Source of the DNA: Bradyrhizobium sp. WSM1417
GTDB lineage: Bacteria; Pseudomonadota; Alphaproteobacteria; Rhizobiales; Xanthobacteraceae
Reading direction: 5' to 3'
DNA: 64,000 nt
Assembly (NCBI RefSeq): GCF_000515415.1
Contig: NZ_KI911783.1
Location: forward strand, 2,656,392-2,720,391
Both the position numbers and the translations under genes were made by a program. This document shows, piece after piece, positions 52,461 to 64,000 of this stretch. The notes beneath the pieces were generated by a model that saw only the letters and a program-made list of their open reading frames with translations, did not search any database and was not told the DNA's origin. How positions within the stretch are numbered: position 1 is the first letter of the stretch; each line of letters starts with the position of its first letter.

Positions 52461-53087
52461 ATGAAAATGAACAATGTTCAATACGAATCGTTGCGAGACC
52501 GAAAAAAATCTCGGCGGCGGCGGCAGATCGTGGAGATCGCTCGCAACATTATTGCGAGTAAAGCGCTGAAATCATTGAAGGTTCGGGACGTCGCGGACGC
52601 CGCCGGCTGCTCGGTTGGGAGTGTCTACAACGAGTTCGGCGACTTCGACGGGGTGATCCTGACCGTCAATCGGGAGACGGTTAAGGCGCTGACGGTGCGG
52701 CTGGGGCAGGTTCCCGCCGAGGAGCCCGTTCGCCAGCTCTACGGGCTTGCCACGACCTACCTCGAATTCTTCGCGGAGCAAGCCAATCTGCTGCGCTCGC
52801 TGTTCGAGCATCGGATGGAGGACGACCGCCCTTACCCTGATGACATCCTTCAGATGGTGATGGACGCCTTCGCGCTGATGCATGCGCCCCTGGTACGACT
52901 GCTTCCGAATGCAGACGACGTGCAGATCGCGCTGCTGTCACGCACCCTGTTTTCCGCCGTGCACGGGATCATCTCGCTCGGCCTCGAAGAGCGCATGGTG
53001 GCCGTACCGCCGCAAATGCTGCGCCAGCAGGTCGATCAATTCCTGGATGCGCATCTCGCGGGGCTGGGGATTCTGCCAGTACGATAA
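52461..53087 (+). CDS. TetR family regulator
   Basis: A 208-residue repressor. The HTH domain (residues 18-65) contains RRRQIVEIARNIIASKALKS and VRDVADAAGCSVGSVYNEFGDFDG, where the recognition helix is VGSVYNEF. The C-terminal part (EFFAEQANLLRSLFEHRMED) follows regulators that bind acyl-CoA or fatty acid ligands only loosely. The start at 52461 (or 52467) overlaps operator box 2, so the protein would block its own transcription and perhaps translation start. The likely targets are itself, the 88-residue gene and aas. Confidence 0.85.
   Translation: MKMNNVQYESLRDRKKSRRRRQIVEIARNIIASKALKSLKVRDVADAAGCSVGSVYNEFGDFDGVILTVNRETVKALTVRLGQVPAEEPVRQLYGLATTYLEFFAEQANLLRSLFEHRMEDDRPYPDDILQMVMDAFALMHAPLVRLLPNADDVQIALLSRTLFSAVHGIISLGLEERMVAVPPQMLRQQVDQFLDAHLAGLGILPVR
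52467..52481. promoter_or_regulatory. TetR operator box 2 overlapping the start of the tetR gene
   Basis: ATGAACAATGTTCAA matches the reverse complement of box 1 at 14 of 15 positions. It covers codons 3-7 of the regulator gene. Two boxes 30 bases apart, nearly three helical turns, would let dimers bind on one face. Confidence 0.7.
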
Positions 53088-53101
53088 AGTGGTGAGCGCT
53101 G

Positions 53102-54409
53102 CTACGCGCTGGCGGACTTGCGTTGCCGAGAGGTGACGACGAGGACGTCCGTCGTCCCGTTGTCGACCTGAACACGGTTGCGTCCGTTCTCCTTGGCGCG
53201 ATAGCAGGCGGCATCCGCGCGCCGCATCGCGTCCTCGAGCGTGGTGTTGCCGTCGGTGATGCAGGCAACGCCGATGCTGGCGGTCACTGCAAAGCAACGA
53301 TCGTCCCACGCGAAGACGGATAACTCGAGCGACCGGCGCAGCCGTTCGGCGATATCCACGGCGTCGTACGGCGTGCTTTGCGGAAGGATTAGGCCGAATT
53401 CGTCACCGCCGAGCCGGGCCACCAGATCATGCGGCCGCCGCTCCTGTTGCAGGAGACGCGAGATCTGGCAGAGCAGGCGGTCGCCGGCGAGGTGACCGCA
53501 GCTGTCGTTGACGTCCTTGAACTGGTCGAGATCGAGCAGGATCAGGCCGAGCGACCCCGCCGCGGTGTCGTCCAGCTCGCTTTGCAGGCGCGCCTCGAAG
53601 GCGCGGCGGTTGGACAAGCCGGTCAGCCAATCGTGCGACGCCTGCCAAGCCAGGCGCTCCTTCTCGGTATGCAGGGCATCCTCGAAGGCCTGTCGTTGCA
53701 GCACCAATCGCCGCGTGTGCCAGATCAGGAGCAGGATCAGGATCACGGCCGTGACGATATTGACTCCAGTCAGCGTCATCTTGATGGCGCGCGAGCCTTC
53801 GCCGAGAACGGTGGAGAACCGCTTGGCGTGCACCGTGAACTGAGTGTTGAGCTCCGACAGCCGCGACGACAATAAGTGCAGGCGCTTGCTGTCCTGAACG
53901 GGCCCGTTCTTCAGCTCTGACCGGATGACCTCGCCGAACACGCTGAGCTCCAGCAGCATGGGGTCTGTGGCAGCCCACTCGCGGATGGCTTCCTTGAGAA
54001 AGCTGACCTGTTTGAAGTAGCGAAACAGCCAGATCAATCCCGGCACGTCATCGGGATGATTGCCGCCTTGCAGGAAGCCGATGCGGGCGGCCTCGACGTC
54101 GGCCGGATCGCGCTCGAGCGCCCAGCGCGCGAACTCGTCGCCGATGGGAACGGCCAGCGAGGTCTGATATTGCGCAAACTGGCTGGCGTCGCCCGAATGC
54201 AGATAGAGATTGAGGAAATAGACGGCGTTCTTCTGCGAGCGCGACCACAAGGCTTCGCCCGCGACATAGGCGCGGACCGAGGACATCACCTCCAGGCTGA
54301 ATCCGGCGATCGCCGCCTGCAGCAGGACGACCGTGACGAAAGGCGAGACGAGCTTGATGACGTGAAGGAAGTTGCGTCCCTTCGTTGATGGCGCTGTTCT
54401 GCGAAACAC
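53102..54409 (-). CDS. Membrane diguanylate cyclase (GGDEF)
   Basis: A 435-residue protein making c-di-GMP. A transmembrane helix at about residues 20-42 (VSPFVTVVLLQAAIAGFSL), a periplasmic helical region, a second helix at about 212-232 (GVNIVTAVILILLLIWH), then the GGDEF domain (about 262-420). The active site GGDEF is intact (LVARLGGDEFGLIL) with LDLDQFKDVNDSCGH binding metal and nucleotide. RSLELSVF precedes a GIGVACI-like strand, here SIGVACI. There is no EAL domain and no clear RxxD inhibitory site (the residues before GGDEF are VARL), so product inhibition may be absent. Confidence 0.9.
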   Translation of the reverse strand: MFRRTAPSTKGRNFLHVIKLVSPFVTVVLLQAAIAGFSLEVMSSVRAYVAGEALWSRSQKNAVYFLNLYLHSGDASQFAQYQTSLAVPIGDEFARWALERDPADVEAARIGFLQGGNHPDDVPGLIWLFRYFKQVSFLKEAIREWAATDPMLLELSVFGEVIRSELKNGPVQDSKRLHLLSSRLSELNTQFTVHAKRFSTVLGEGSRAIKMTLTGVNIVTAVILILLLIWHTRRLVLQRQAFEDALHTEKERLAWQASHDWLTGLSNRRAFEARLQSELDDTAAGSLGLILLDLDQFKDVNDSCGHLAGDRLLCQISRLLQQERRPHDLVARLGGDEFGLILPQSTPYDAVDIAERLRRSLELSVFAWDDRCFAVTASIGVACITDGNTTLEDAMRRADAACYRAKENGRNRVQVDNGTTDVLVVTSRQRKSASA

Positions 54410-54655
54410 GTTGCGTTCCCCAAGTCGCTCAACGACCCCAGCGGAGCGATCCGCTCATAACGCGGATTACGCACGAAAGGTGCTTAACTCGACTTGAAAA
54501 TGCCGGGAGACCGCGTCGCAGGGTGAAGGCGTTGTGAAGCGGATGCTCGCAGATCGTCGCAAATGCCGTCGAACCGGAACTGACGCGGCATCGGCGAGCC
54601 GATGTCGCGCATTTGCCCCAAGCGGTTTACCTGATGGAAATAGAATGCTCTGACG

Positions 54656-55960
54656 CTAGACCAGCACCGGCTTGCGCACGCGGCCGGCGTCGCCGAAGAC
54701 GCGCAGATAACGTTCGATCTCCGAGGGCAGGCCGGTCGCCTTCTCGGGATTGTCGGAAAGCTTGACGGCCGGATGTCCGTCGACCGACGACACCTTGCAG
54801 ACCAGCGAAATCGGATCGAGGTTGAACGAGCCGTCCGGCGTGCAGCCGACGAAATCATTGGTGAGATTGGTCCCCCAGCCGAAGGAGAGCCGCACCCGGC
54901 CGGTGAAGTGGTGGTAGGTCTCCTCGATCGAGCCCACGTCCATCGCGTCGGAAAACACCAGCAGCTTGTCCCTGGGATTGCGGCCCTTCTGCTCCCACCA
55001 TTTGATGATCTCCTCACCGGCCTGGATCGGCGGCGCGCTGTCGGGACGGAATCCGGTCCAGTCGGCGACCCATTCCGGCGCATCGCGCAGGAAAGCCTTG
55101 GTGCCGAAAGCGTCGGGCAGCGCGATCAGGAGGTTGCCGCCATAGGTCTGGCGCCACTGGTCGAGGATGCGATAGGGCGCCCACCGCAACTCCTCGTCGT
55201 CGCTGGCGAGCGCCGCCGCGACCATCGGCAGTTCATGGGCGTTGGTGCCGATGGCTTCGAGATCATTGTCCATCGCGAGCAGCACGTTGGAAGTGCCGAT
55301 GAAGGACGGGCCCAGGCCTTCCTTCACGGCCTCGACGCACCAGCGCTGCCAGAGGAAGCCATGGCGGCGACGGGTGCCGAAATCGGAGAGCCGCAAGCCA
55401 TCCAGCTTGCGCAGGCGTTCCACCTTGGTCCACAGCTTGGCCTTGGCGCGGGCATAGAGCACGTCGAGCTCGAAGCGGCCGCGGCCTTTCATCGCTGCGC
55501 GCGAGCGCAATTCGTTGAGGATGGCGAGCGCAGGAATCTCCCACATCGTGGTATGGCTCCACGGCCCGTGGAAGTGCAGCTCGTACTGGCCTTCGACCTT
55601 GCGCAGCTCGTATTCAGGCAGCCGGAATTCGGCGAGCCAGCGGATGAAGTCCGCCGAGAACATGTGGGTCTTGCCGTAGAAAGTATTACCGGCAAGCCAG
55701 ATCAGCTCTTTCTTGGTGAAGCGGATGGTGCGGGCGTGGTCGAGCTGGGCGCGCAGTTCGCCCTCGTCGATGATTTCGGCGAGCCGCACATGGCGCGATC
55801 GGTTGATGACCGAGAATGTCACCTGCTGACTCGGGTAAGATTCCCGAATCATTTGCAACATCAATAGCTTGTAGAAGTCGGTATCAAGCAGGCTGCGGAT
55901 GATGGGATCCAGCCGCCAGCTGTGATTATAGGTCCGGCTCGCAATGTCGGTCACTGTCAT
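54656..55960 (-). CDS. pncB: Nicotinate phosphoribosyltransferase
   Basis: A 434-residue enzyme converting nicotinate and PRPP into nicotinate mononucleotide for NAD salvage. It opens [19 protein letters not shown], the PncB entry motif with the conserved TDFYK. The regulatory phosphohistidine is in [12 protein letters not shown] near residue 240, and [18 protein letters not shown] near 330 and [11 protein letters not shown] near 352 bind PRPP. Length matches the family. It stands alone, and no repressor gene is near. Confidence 0.93.
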   Translation of the reverse strand: MTVTDIASRTYNHSWRLDPIIRSLLDTDFYKLLMLQMIRESYPSQQVTFSVINRSRHVRLAEIIDEGELRAQLDHARTIRFTKKELIWLAGNTFYGKTHMFSADFIRWLAEFRLPEYELRKVEGQYELHFHGPWSHTTMWEIPALAILNELRSRAAMKGRGRFELDVLYARAKAKLWTKVERLRKLDGLRLSDFGTRRRHGFLWQRWCVEAVKEGLGPSFIGTSNVLLAMDNDLEAIGTNAHELPMVAAALASDDEELRWAPYRILDQWRQTYGGNLLIALPDAFGTKAFLRDAPEWVADWTGFRPDSAPPIQAGEEIIKWWEQKGRNPRDKLLVFSDAMDVGSIEETYHHFTGRVRLSFGWGTNLTNDFVGCTPDGSFNLDPISLVCKVSSVDGHPAVKLSDNPEKATGLPSEIERYLRVFGDAGRVRKPVLV

Positions 55961-56011
55961 GGGGGAATTCTAGCGTGGCGGCCCCGGCGCAACCAGTGGG
56001 TTTGACGGGGA

Positions 56012-56956
56012 TCAGGTTTTCGCGGGGCCGGGGTGCGAGGCCGTCGCCGCCACGGTCTCGAGCTGGCTTCTGATCCAGCGATGCGCCGGGTCCTTCTGAT
56101 AGCGCTGGTGCCAGACCATGAACATCGGCAGCTCGGCCAGGGTTCGCGTGCGCGAGGCCAGCGGAATCCGCGCCTGCGCTAAGCCGTGCACCACGCCGGG
56201 CGCCAGCAGGCTCGGCATGCTCGCCAGCATCTGCGAGCCACGCAGGAAGGACGGCACGCCGGAGAAGCTCGGCACCGAGATCGCGATGTCGCGGTGGAAG
56301 CCGTTGGCTGCAAGCCGGCGGTCAAAGTCGAGCCGCTCATTGTCAGTGTAGACCACCGTGATGTGACGCGCCGCGAGATAGGCGCCGCGCGTAACCGGCG
56401 CAGCACGCGCTTTGGGGTCGTAGTAACAAACGTAATGATCTTGCAGCAGGCGCTTCTGCACGATGTCCACGCCGGACGGCGGCAGCGGCGTGATCAGCAG
56501 ATCGCAGCGGTTTTCGCGCAACATCGCGGGCGAGGGCGACTGCGAGGGGATCACGCGCAGGTTCAGGCTCGTCACGTGCGCGGCGACATGATCGAAGAAC
56601 CGCGGCAGCAGCAGGTCGCGCTGGAAGTCGTTCGCGGCGATTGTCAGCGAAAGCTGCGCGTTCGCCGGCTCGAACGTGACGCCGCCGGCAAAGCTCCGCA
56701 TCTCGTCGATCAGCGCTCGCGCCTTTGCCGCGAGCGCCTGGGCGTGCGCCGTGGCCACAATGCCGCGGCCGGATTTGGCAAACAGCGGATCGCCGACGAT
56801 CCGCCGCAGCTTGTTCAGGGTGTGGCTGACCGCGGACTGCGTCAGCCCGAGCCGCGTCGCGGCCGCCGTTACCGAGCCTTCTTCCAGCACCGCCAGGAAC
56901 AGCTCTAGCGCGTGGCCATCAAGCGCCAAGTGATCGATTTTGTTCATGGAATTCAT
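56012..56956 (-). CDS. LysR family regulator
   Basis: A 314-residue regulator divergent from pcaH. The N-terminal winged helix has LELFLAVLEEGSVTAAATRLGLTQSAVSHTLNKLRRIVGDPLFAKSGRGIVAT. The C-terminal co-inducer domain contains LSLTIAANDFQRDLLLPRFF. It may activate the adjacent protocatechuate genes in response to an aromatic acid, but it does not closely resemble PcaQ, which I would have expected at this position. The ATG at 56956 is used; 56947 is the alternative. The spacer to pcaH is 95 bases and AT-rich. Confidence 0.85.
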   Translation of the reverse strand: MNSMNKIDHLALDGHALELFLAVLEEGSVTAAATRLGLTQSAVSHTLNKLRRIVGDPLFAKSGRGIVATAHAQALAAKARALIDEMRSFAGGVTFEPANAQLSLTIAANDFQRDLLLPRFFDHVAAHVTSLNLRVIPSQSPSPAMLRENRCDLLITPLPPSGVDIVQKRLLQDHYVCYYDPKARAAPVTRGAYLAARHITVVYTDNERLDFDRRLAANGFHRDIAISVPSFSGVPSFLRGSQMLASMPSLLAPGVVHGLAQARIPLASRTRTLAELPMFMVWHQRYQKDPAHRWIRSQLETVAATASHPGPAKT

Positions 56957-56985
56957 TATAATCGATCTATTTATCTTGAGAATAG

Positions 56986-57840
<855 letters not shown>

Positions 57841-57844
57841 GTCC

Positions 57845-58471
57845 ATGCCCCAGCCGCTCAACTACCTCAAGGAAACCGCCTCGCAGACGGCCGGACCCTA
57901 CGTGCATATCGGGTTGATCCCGGCCATGGCCGGCTTCGATATTTTCGAGAAGAATTTCTCCAACGTGCTGGTGACGCCGAACACGCAAGGCGAACGCATC
58001 ACGCTGGAGGGCAAGGTGATCGACGGCAGCGGCACGCCGCTGCGCGACGTGCTGCTGGAGATCTGGCAGGCCAACGCGGCCGGCCGCTACAACCATCCGG
58101 CCGATCGGTCGACCGGCGCGCTCGACGAGGAATTTCGTGGCTGGGGCCGCGCCGGCTCCGACTTTGAGAGTGGTCTCGTCACGTTCGAGACCATCAAGCC
58201 GGGCGCGATTATCGACAAGACGGGCCGCAGAGGCGCTCCGCACATCAATGTCTGGATTGTCGCGCGCGGTATCAACATCGGTCTGAACACGCGCCTCTAT
58301 TTCTCGGACGAAGAGGCCGCCAACGCCGCCGACCCCGTGCTCAACCTGATCGAGCAGCCGGTCCGGCGCTCGACTCTGATCGCAAAACGCAGCGAACGCG
58401 CCGGCAGGATCGTGTATTCCTTCACGATCAATTTGCAGGGGCCGGAAGAGACGGTGTTCTTCGACGTGTGA
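57845..58471 (+). CDS. pcaG: Protocatechuate 3,4-dioxygenase alpha subunit
   Basis: A 208-residue structural partner of PcaH. Starts LKETASQTAGPYVHIGLIP, has ITLEGKVIDGSGTPLRDVLLEIWQANAAGRYNHP near residue 50 and APHINVWIVARGINIGLNTRLYF near 136, equivalent to the beta-subunit iron site but without the ligand set. The alpha/beta pair forms the active site at their interface. No pcaB, pcaC or pcaD gene is in this window. Confidence 0.94.
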   Translation: MPQPLNYLKETASQTAGPYVHIGLIPAMAGFDIFEKNFSNVLVTPNTQGERITLEGKVIDGSGTPLRDVLLEIWQANAAGRYNHPADRSTGALDEEFRGWGRAGSDFESGLVTFETIKPGAIIDKTGRRGAPHINVWIVARGINIGLNTRLYFSDEEAANAADPVLNLIEQPVRRSTLIAKRSERAGRIVYSFTINLQGPEETVFFDV

Positions 58472-58476
58472 TCGTC

Positions 58477-60603
<2,127 letters not shown>

Positions 60604-60639
60604 CGTGGAGTGGATCCGAAAAGGCGGTGCGACGCTGCG

Positions 60640-62790
60640 CTACTTTCCTTCTAGAATGTTCACCGGGGTCCAATCCGACCCCGGTGGATTTGTAGCGAGC
60701 GCAGTCGCGCGCTTGCCAAAAAGCGCTGACGCCGGATCCATTTCCGCCGTTCGCCCGAACGCATCAGCCGCCTTCGCAAAATCCCTTGCCCGCCAGCACG
60801 CCAGCCCTTCCGCATACGCGGCGGCAATTTTCGTCTGCCCGGCACTCTCCGTGCCCTTCTCCGCGAGGGGCTCGAACACCTTGATCGCCTCGCCGCGTCC
60901 TATCACTTTGATGGCGTCGAGCTCGCGCCAGATGAAAGTATCCCCTGTCTGTGCGACAGTCGTTTCTGACGCCATGATGGAGGTGCCATAATATTTGTTG
61001 GCGCCTTCGAGCCGCGAGGCGACGTTCACGGTGTCGCTCATCACGGTGTAGTTGAAGCGGCGGCGGGAGCCGATATTGCCGACCACGGCCTCGCCGCTGT
61101 TGAGCCCGATGCGGTGCGACAGGCCGTGGCCGGCGAAGGCGGCGCTGCCGGCGTTGAGCTCCGCCAACTTTTCGTGACATTTCAGCGCGGCATGGACGGC
61201 GTGGCGCGCATGCGCGGGATCGTCGGCGGGCGCACCGAACATGGCGACAATGGAATCGCCGATATATTTGTCCACGTAGCCGCCATGGCTCTCGATGATG
61301 TCAGTCATGGCCGACAGATATTCGTTCATCAGCGTCACCAGCTCGCCCGGCGTCATTGACTCGGCGATGGAGGAGAAGCCGCTCAGGTCGGAGAAGAACA
61401 TGGTGACGTTGCGCATTTCGCCGCCGAGCACCGGCATCTTGCCGGAGGCCACCATCGTCTCGATCACTTCGGGCGCGAGATAGAAGGCAAAGCTCCTGCG
61501 CAGGAAACGCTCGTCACGATCGGACAGCACGAAACGGTAGCCGATGATCATCGCGAGCGCGGCAAGGCTTGCGAGTGCCGGCTCGGTCAGCGGCAGCGCC
61601 AAGGCGTGGACGAATGCACCGACGGCCACAGCGGCGTATACCACGGTGAGGCCGAACCATGCGATCAGTGCGCCACCCGGTGCGAGCACGCACGCCGCGC
61701 AGGCCACGATCGCCGCGAACACGATGGTGAGAATGCTCCGCAGTGGAAAGCCGAGCTCGGTCACCGCATCGCGTTCGATCAGATTTCGCACTGCGTTGGC
61801 GTGCACGAAGACACCGGCGACGTCGCTGCGCGCCTTTTGTACGGTGCTTGCCGCGGCGGGCTGGGCGCATCGTGGCCCCGGTGTTCCGTCATACCCGCCG
61901 GACAGTCGCATCGAGGTGAGCTTGCGATCATCGAAATTCAGGGCGGTGCCGAGCAGCACGACCTTGCCGCCGAAGGCGCGGCGAAAGAAATCGCGGTCGC
62001 CTGTTTCGACGCAGGCTCGCAGATCGGCGAAGGAGAAAGTCGGGATATCGTGGCCCAGTCCTCGAAAATTGAGGGCCAGTGTATTCGGCACCGCGCTCGG
62101 AATTGCATAACCGGACAATTCGGTCGCGCCGGACGGTGCAATCTCGGGCTTTCCATCGAGCGCGCGCGCGGCGAGCTCGACCGCCATCGCGGGGACCGGC
62201 TTGCCGTCGATCGAGAAGCTCAGCGGCATTCGCCGGATTACGTCGTCAGTGTCAGTATGGACGTTGAGGGCGCGGATATTGTTTCTCACCACCAATTGCT
62301 GCGCGCGGTCGGGCCTTTCCTGATGGTCGTTGCTCAAGATCTCGCCGAGCACCAGCTTGCCGCTGTCGGACAGCTTCCGCAGGGCGATGAGATAGTCTCG
62401 GTCGAATCCCTTTAGTCGCGCGCCAAGCGGCGCATCGCCAAAGGGAATCTCCGACTGCTCGATCGAGCTCGGGAAGATGACGTCGAAGCCGATCACCTTG
62501 GCGCCGCCGTCGTCGATGCTGCCGAGAACCCGGCCGATCTCGCGGGTCCAGGTCTGCGTTGGCGATCCCTTGAACGGCGGAGTGTCGTAGGTCTCGCCGT
62601 CGATAGCCACGACGACGACCGGTGATGCCGCGGGATCGCGGTGGTCGCCGACAAGCTTGCCGCGCAGTGCTGTGAGGATGTCGAGCGACAGGCCCTGCAG
62701 CGTCTGCAACGGCGGAGACGCCACGACGGCGCCTGCAAGAAGCGCAATCAGGATCGCTGCAACAATGTCCCGTCTGCCGATCCGCCGCAT
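60640..62790 (-). CDS. CHASE2 domain adenylate cyclase
   Basis: A 716-residue membrane receptor. An N-terminal helix (residues 9-25) leads into an extracytoplasmic CHASE2 region (about 35-320, VVVVAIDGETYDTPPFKG, IGFDVIFPSS), then three membrane helices (about 350-420) and a class III catalytic domain (about 460-640). Metal Asp in MFFSDLSGFSS and KYIGDSIVAMFGAP, Lys in VDKYIGD, and Asp/Asn/Arg in TVMSDTVNVASRLEG fit adenylate cyclase. It ends with a short helical tail (AYAEGLACWRARDF). It is 17 bases after a FecR-like gene, which suggests a sensor pair. Confidence 0.88.
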   Translation of the reverse strand: MRRIGRRDIVAAILIALLAGAVVASPPLQTLQGLSLDILTALRGKLVGDHRDPAASPVVVVAIDGETYDTPPFKGSPTQTWTREIGRVLGSIDDGGAKVIGFDVIFPSSIEQSEIPFGDAPLGARLKGFDRDYLIALRKLSDSGKLVLGEILSNDHQERPDRAQQLVVRNNIRALNVHTDTDDVIRRMPLSFSIDGKPVPAMAVELAARALDGKPEIAPSGATELSGYAIPSAVPNTLALNFRGLGHDIPTFSFADLRACVETGDRDFFRRAFGGKVVLLGTALNFDDRKLTSMRLSGGYDGTPGPRCAQPAAASTVQKARSDVAGVFVHANAVRNLIERDAVTELGFPLRSILTIVFAAIVACAACVLAPGGALIAWFGLTVVYAAVAVGAFVHALALPLTEPALASLAALAMIIGYRFVLSDRDERFLRRSFAFYLAPEVIETMVASGKMPVLGGEMRNVTMFFSDLSGFSSIAESMTPGELVTLMNEYLSAMTDIIESHGGYVDKYIGDSIVAMFGAPADDPAHARHAVHAALKCHEKLAELNAGSAAFAGHGLSHRIGLNSGEAVVGNIGSRRRFNYTVMSDTVNVASRLEGANKYYGTSIMASETTVAQTGDTFIWRELDAIKVIGRGEAIKVFEPLAEKGTESAGQTKIAAAYAEGLACWRARDFAKAADAFGRTAEMDPASALFGKRATALATNPPGSDWTPVNILEGK

Positions 62791-62807
62791 CGCCCGTCGC
62801 TAGCTGC

Positions 62808-63479
62808 CTATTCGAGCCGCAGCAGGCGCCCGACGATCGGCGTCGGCGACGACGTGGCGCTGGGATCGACCTGGAAGGCGTAACGCTTGGTGCCGAGGAT
62901 GGCGAGATAGCTGCCGCCCGGCGTCAGCGACTTCCCGGCCTTGGCGAAGTCATAGAACTTGCCTCCGACCATCGTCTCGCTCTTGAGCGGCACGCTGATC
63001 GTGGGCTCCTTGCCATCGGTGCGCTCGATCACCAGGGTGCTGCCGCTCTTGGCCTGCACCAACGGCGCGACGCCGTAGAGCGTCGGCAGCTTGGCCGGAG
63101 CGTTGCCCTTGGCGTCCGACCGCATGGTGCGGAAGGTGGTCGCGGCACTCTGGTTCGCCTCGCGCTCCGACAGTTTTGCCGCGTTGGTATCGCAGGGCAC
63201 CTTTTCCCGCTTGACCTCGCCGAGTTGCACGGTGCTCTGCTCGGTGCCGACCATGACGACACCTTCGCTGATAGTCTCGCGCTGGCACGATTTGAGATAG
63301 CTGAGCGTAATGGTTGCCTTGGGCCCCAGCTTGATGATCTTGCCCGGCGCCACATAATCCATGAACGCGACGCCGTCGACCTTGCCTTGCACATCCTCGA
63401 CGATAGCGGCCGGGGTCTCCGCCAAAGCGGGGGCAGCAAGACAGCATGCGCCGACAACAGCGCCGATCAGGCTTTTCAT
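62808..63479 (-). CDS. Secreted FecR-like protein
   Basis: A 223-residue exported protein. Signal peptide MKSLIGAVVGACCLAAPALA, then a FecR-like stretch: AAIVEDVQGKVDGVAFMDYVAPGKIIKLGPKATITLSYLKSC, a pattern seen in FecR domains that bind envelope signals. The C-terminal half is unassigned. Directly upstream of the CHASE2 cyclase gene in the same operon; FecR-type secreted proteins next to CHASE2 cyclases recur in proteobacteria, so it may modulate the receptor. The ATG at 63491 is an alternative start. Confidence 0.75.
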   Translation of the reverse strand: MKSLIGAVVGACCLAAPALAETPAAIVEDVQGKVDGVAFMDYVAPGKIIKLGPKATITLSYLKSCQRETISEGVVMVGTEQSTVQLGEVKREKVPCDTNAAKLSEREANQSAATTFRTMRSDAKGNAPAKLPTLYGVAPLVQAKSGSTLVIERTDGKEPTISVPLKSETMVGGKFYDFAKAGKSLTPGGSYLAILGTKRYAFQVDPSATSSPTPIVGRLLRLE

Positions 63480-63665
63480 GGCAATTCTCATCCAATTCGA
63501 CCGATATTTGTCCGGTCCCCGCCCAGGCCCGATGCTTAGCAGCGAAACGCCCAGGCAAGTGTGACCGGAATCACTCTCAGATATCAGTGCACTCTATCAG
63601 GAAGAGGTTCAAACCGGCGACCGGAGAAGAAGTGCGCCGGCAAGCTGTTGGCCGGATGGATCATG

Positions 63666-63953
63666 TCATTCGGCTGGGACGGCCTGGACCGGGTAGCCCT
63701 CCGCTGCACTCTCTATATCTATAATGGGCGCGAGCGTGGCCTCGGTCTTCTGATACGGCGTCGCCTGCTGACCGGCGGCGATCTCGACCACTTCCTCCCA
63801 GCGCGACAGGAAGGCCTCGACACAGGCCGGGTCGAACTGCCGGCCCTGGTTTTCTTCCAGATAGTCTCGCGCCACGTTCAGCGGCATCGGCTGTTTATAC
63901 GGCCGTCGCGTCGTCAAGGCGTCGAAGACGGCGACGACCGATGCCGCTCGTGG
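63666..63953 (-). pseudogene. HD-GYP phosphodiesterase C-terminal remnant, disrupted at the window edge
   Basis: The frame ends at 63666 and reads VFDALTTRRPYKQPMPLNVA, EENQGRQFDPACVEAFLSRW, which is the end of an HD-GYP c-di-GMP phosphodiesterase domain. Going upstream, an in-frame TAA at 63954-63956 interrupts it right before the point where HHERWDGSGYP should lie, and the following 45 bases to the window edge show no HD-GYP sequence in any frame. The gene may be cut by an insertion or rearranged; the cause is outside the window. Confidence 0.6.
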
Positions 63954-64000
63954 TTACCGCCCCCTTGAGTGACGGCCAGAATTGGAGCAGGACTTTCCGC

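Overview
The window looks like a chromosome segment of a GC-rich alphaproteobacterium, most likely Bradyrhizobium or a close relative. The reasons are the protein flavour (a NuoE/NuoF-fused NAD-linked formate dehydrogenase, Bug/TctC and TAXI binding proteins, pcaHG and pobA), an EcfG-type stress promoter ahead of an rpoH paralogue, and long palindromic intergenic repeats typical of that group. This is inferred from sequence appearance; no 16S gene or database match is available.

Layout. 1-986: tail of a carboxymuconolactone-decarboxylase-like gene and an SDR. 1002-3628: a complete bufferin-type RiPP operon on the minus strand (bufA precursor, MNIO/DUF692 enzyme, DUF2063 partner, DoxX membrane protein) with an ECF-sigma-like promoter. 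3865-9400: three class III nucleotide cyclases of different architecture on one strand, interleaved with HutD and a secreted protein; a fourth (CHASE2) lies at 60640. 9429-12012: a quinone-oxidoreductase-like enzyme, an SDR broken by a one-base frameshift, and a divergent TetR gene with twin operators. 12042-16011: stress block (EcfG promoter, small membrane protein, rpoH paralogue, sigma32-like promoter, hsp20) and several very small proteins, two of them with DnaJ-type CxxCxGxG zinc motifs. 16083-17726: secreted or periplasmic amidohydrolase.

17989-23482: a compositionally distinct, more AT-rich accessory segment next to a tRNA-Ile2(CAT), holding an AlbA_2/Schlafen-like protein, an HNH-like protein, a DUF2971 protein, a small membrane protein, an unknown 286-residue protein and two copies of a palindromic repeat. 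It resembles a small defence or accessory island, but no integrase is visible.

23861-27277: three periplasmic solute-binding proteins of three transporter classes, without their membrane partners. 27376-43452: a molybdenum/tungsten cofactor and formate block: an HTH regulator with a MoeA-type PBP domain, TupA, three MoeA-like proteins (one fused to the same PBP domain), MobA, FdhD, MobB, a TusA-like sulfur carrier, an OFA-family anion transporter, and NAD-dependent formate dehydrogenase FdsB/FdsA. 43563-48455: YbaK-like deacylase and a GntR-controlled tcuA - hydrolase - tcuB cluster for tricarballylate-like acids. 48526-53087: an LplT-Aas fusion for lysophospholipid repair and a TetR repressor with two operator boxes. 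53102-60603: diguanylate cyclase, PncB, and the protocatechuate/4-hydroxybenzoate genes pcaHG and pobA with LysR and AraC regulators. 60640-64000: CHASE2 cyclase with a FecR-like secreted partner, and a truncated or disrupted HD-GYP phosphodiesterase at the edge.
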